A stretch of 64,000 nucleotides of DNA from Pseudomonas psychrophila HA-4. Lineage in GTDB: Bacteria; Pseudomonadota; Gammaproteobacteria; Pseudomonadales; Pseudomonadaceae. Positions 62,739 through 64,000 of the stretch are shown here, one piece after another; within the stretch, counting starts at the first letter, position 1; every line of letters starts with the position of its first letter. The notes under the pieces are model-generated. The model was not told the DNA's origin and ran no database searches. It saw only the letters and a program-made list of their open reading frames with translations. Position numbers and translations under genes: made by a program. The stretch lies in assembly GCF_000282975.1 (NCBI RefSeq), contig NZ_ALJC01000087.1, forward strand, positions 1 to 64,000, in the 5' to 3' direction.

Positions 62739-64000
62739 CTAGCCGGCGCGCAGGTGGCCGAGCAGTGCCTGCAAGGGGTGTTGCAACGCTTGCCCCGCGT
62801 GACGTTTCACTTGGCTTCGGCATGAATAGCCATCGGCAATCAGCCTGCCGCTCGACTGGTGGCGCTCTACCAACGGCTGCCAAGACTGTGAGTAGATGAT
62901 CGCCGAGGTGCTGGCATTGCGCGCTTCATGGCCGTAGGTGCCGGACATGCCGCAACAGCCACTGGCCAAAACGTTCAGCGTAAGACCAAAACCCTCGAAG
63001 ACTTTCTTCCACAGTTCAACACTCGCGGGCTCGTTGGTGCGTTCAGTGCAGTGCGGCAGAAAATGGTAGACCTCTTTAACGCCTGGCAACGCAGAGGCTG
63101 GCAGGGCAGTCGCCAACCATTCTTGAGGCAAGACAACCTGTGGCGCGGTGCCTTGGTCGAGGGTTTTGGCGTATTCCTGCCGGTACACCAACGTCATGGC
63201 CGGGTCGAGGCCTATCAGCGGCAGGCCACTTTGTTGCAACGTCATCAGCGTTTTTGCGGTGCGTGTGGCCGTCTTTTTAAATGCGCCGAGGAAGCCTTGC
63301 ACTTGCTGTGGTTTACCCGTGGGCGAGAAGGGTGCGAGGTAGACCTGGTAGCCCAGTCGTGCGATTAACTCGATCCACTGTGCGGCCAGTGGAGTTTCGA
63401 AATAGCGCGTGAACGCGTCCTGGACCAAGATCACGCTGCGTTTGCGCTGTTCGTCAGTCAGGCGTGAAAGGCTGTGAGGCGTGGCAGTTTGCACATTCCA
63501 GGTGGCGCACACCTGATGAAAATCCACCAGGCTTAGCAACGGACTGTCGACCATTCCCACAACGCGCTCCAGCAGATACTTAACGGGTTTGGCACTCATC
63601 ATCGCGTTGTACACCCGAGGGAAACGCGCGATGTGAGGAATGCTGAATTCAAGCGAGCCAACCGCGTAATCCTTGAGCGGGCGAAGATAACGGCTGTGAT
63701 ACAGCTCAAGAAAGCGTGCGCGGAAATCCGGCACGTTGACCTTGATCGGGCACTGGCCCGCGCACGACTTGCAGGCCAGGCAGCCGGCCATCGCGTCATA
63801 GACTTCGTGCGAGAAATCCTTTTCGCCCATTCGTTTGGCCAGGCTGTTACGGGTTCTGCGCAACACGTTCGACGAGTAACTGCCCAGCAGATCGACCCCA
63901 TGGGCACCTTGCAGGCGTAGCCATTCGCGCATCAGCGAAGCGCGCCCTTTGGGGGAGTGAATACGGTTGCGGGTGGCTTTCCAGGAAGGGCACATTGCGT
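62739..64000 (-). CDS. FAD/Fe-S dehydrogenase, C-terminal part (D-2-hydroxyglutarate dehydrogenase-like)
   Basis: Partial gene: the frame is open to the window edge, and about 420 residues of the C-terminal part are seen. The Fe-S region has CPSWKATRNRIHSPKGRAS and a second cluster motif GCLACKSCAGQCPIKVNVP. CCG-type cysteines follow (FLPHCTERTN ... ASGCCGMSGTYGHE). Together with an FAD-oxidase N-terminal half outside the window this is the YdiJ-type two-domain protein of about 1000 aa. E. coli YdiJ is reported to oxidise D-2-hydroxyglutarate. The assignment of substrate is from family resemblance. Confidence 0.82.
   Translation of the reverse strand, partial: AMCPSWKATRNRIHSPKGRASLMREWLRLQGAHGVDLLGSYSSNVLRRTRNSLAKRMGEKDFSHEVYDAMAGCLACKSCAGQCPIKVNVPDFRARFLELYHSRYLRPLKDYAVGSLEFSIPHIARFPRVYNAMMSAKPVKYLLERVVGMVDSPLLSLVDFHQVCATWNVQTATPHSLSRLTDEQRKRSVILVQDAFTRYFETPLAAQWIELIARLGYQVYLAPFSPTGKPQQVQGFLGAFKKTATRTAKTLMTLQQSGLPLIGLDPAMTLVYRQEYAKTLDQGTAPQVVLPQEWLATALPASALPGVKEVYHFLPHCTERTNEPASVELWKKVFEGFGLTLNVLASGCCGMSGTYGHEARNASTSAIIYSQSWQPLVERHQSSGRLIADGYSCRSQVKRHAGQALQHPLQALLGHLRAG

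Noticed and set aside
62635-62883. 83-residue N-terminal extension of the LysR gene at 61735
   Set aside because: It overlaps the 3' end of the dehydrogenase gene and a palindrome; the ATG at 62634 has a good ribosome site.

Overview
The window looks like chromosomal DNA of a fluorescent-type Pseudomonas. The supporting signs are the uvrB, aromatic aminotransferase, tRNA-Asn order, a vanillate demethylase gene, a membrane malate:quinone oxidoreductase, a FecI/FecR/FecA iron system, many LysR and MFS genes, and a dispersed family of intergenic palindromes with arms like GAGCAAGCTCGCTCCCAC. Taxonomy is inferred from gene content and remembered family features, not from a search. I saw no insertion sequence, prophage, CRISPR array or rRNA.

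Layout. 0-9.4 kb: vanA with two VanR-type operator candidates, mqo, a run of small minus-strand housekeeping or unknown genes, and a divergent pair of a threonine dehydratase-like enzyme and a MocR regulator. 9.5-18.7 kb: a potassium channel, then a complete minus-strand urease locus reading ureA-ureB-ureC-ureE-ureF-ureG-ureD-urea transporter-nickel transporter. Its gene order and its long UreB and UreE resemble the Yersinia-type urease. 19.2-23.6 kb: a FUSC membrane protein and an AT-richer lipoprotein/lipase pair that looks like an orphan type VI secretion effector with its immunity protein. A possible small RNA sits at 23.7-23.85 kb on the minus strand.

23.9-30.7 kb: a LysR gene with a three-part EmrAB/outer-membrane-factor efflux operon, then an MHS-type MFS permease. 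30.7-34.8 kb: fecI-fecR-fecA for ferric citrate sensing and uptake. 34.9-39.8 kb: an MFS exporter and a three-subunit periplasmic flavin/cytochrome c sugar (acid) dehydrogenase. 40-44 kb: uvrB, tyrB and tRNA-Asn. 44-50.4 kb: an MFS/LysR divergent pair and a second iron surface-signalling system (sigma, anti-sigma, STN-type receptor) with a Fur-box-like dyad.

50.9-61.7 kb is the least explained part. Two convergent operons meet at a perfect 62-bp palindrome. The plus operon encodes an aldehyde dehydrogenase, an AroE-like dehydrogenase and a GMC alcohol oxidoreductase. The minus operon encodes a polyamine-type ABC importer and a class III aminotransferase. A divergent XRE-cupin regulator lies beside a perfect 18-bp operator-like dyad. 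I infer an uncharacterised catabolic module for a cationic amino alcohol or amino cyclitol. The window ends with a LysR gene and the 3' part of a large FAD/Fe-S dehydrogenase that runs off the edge.
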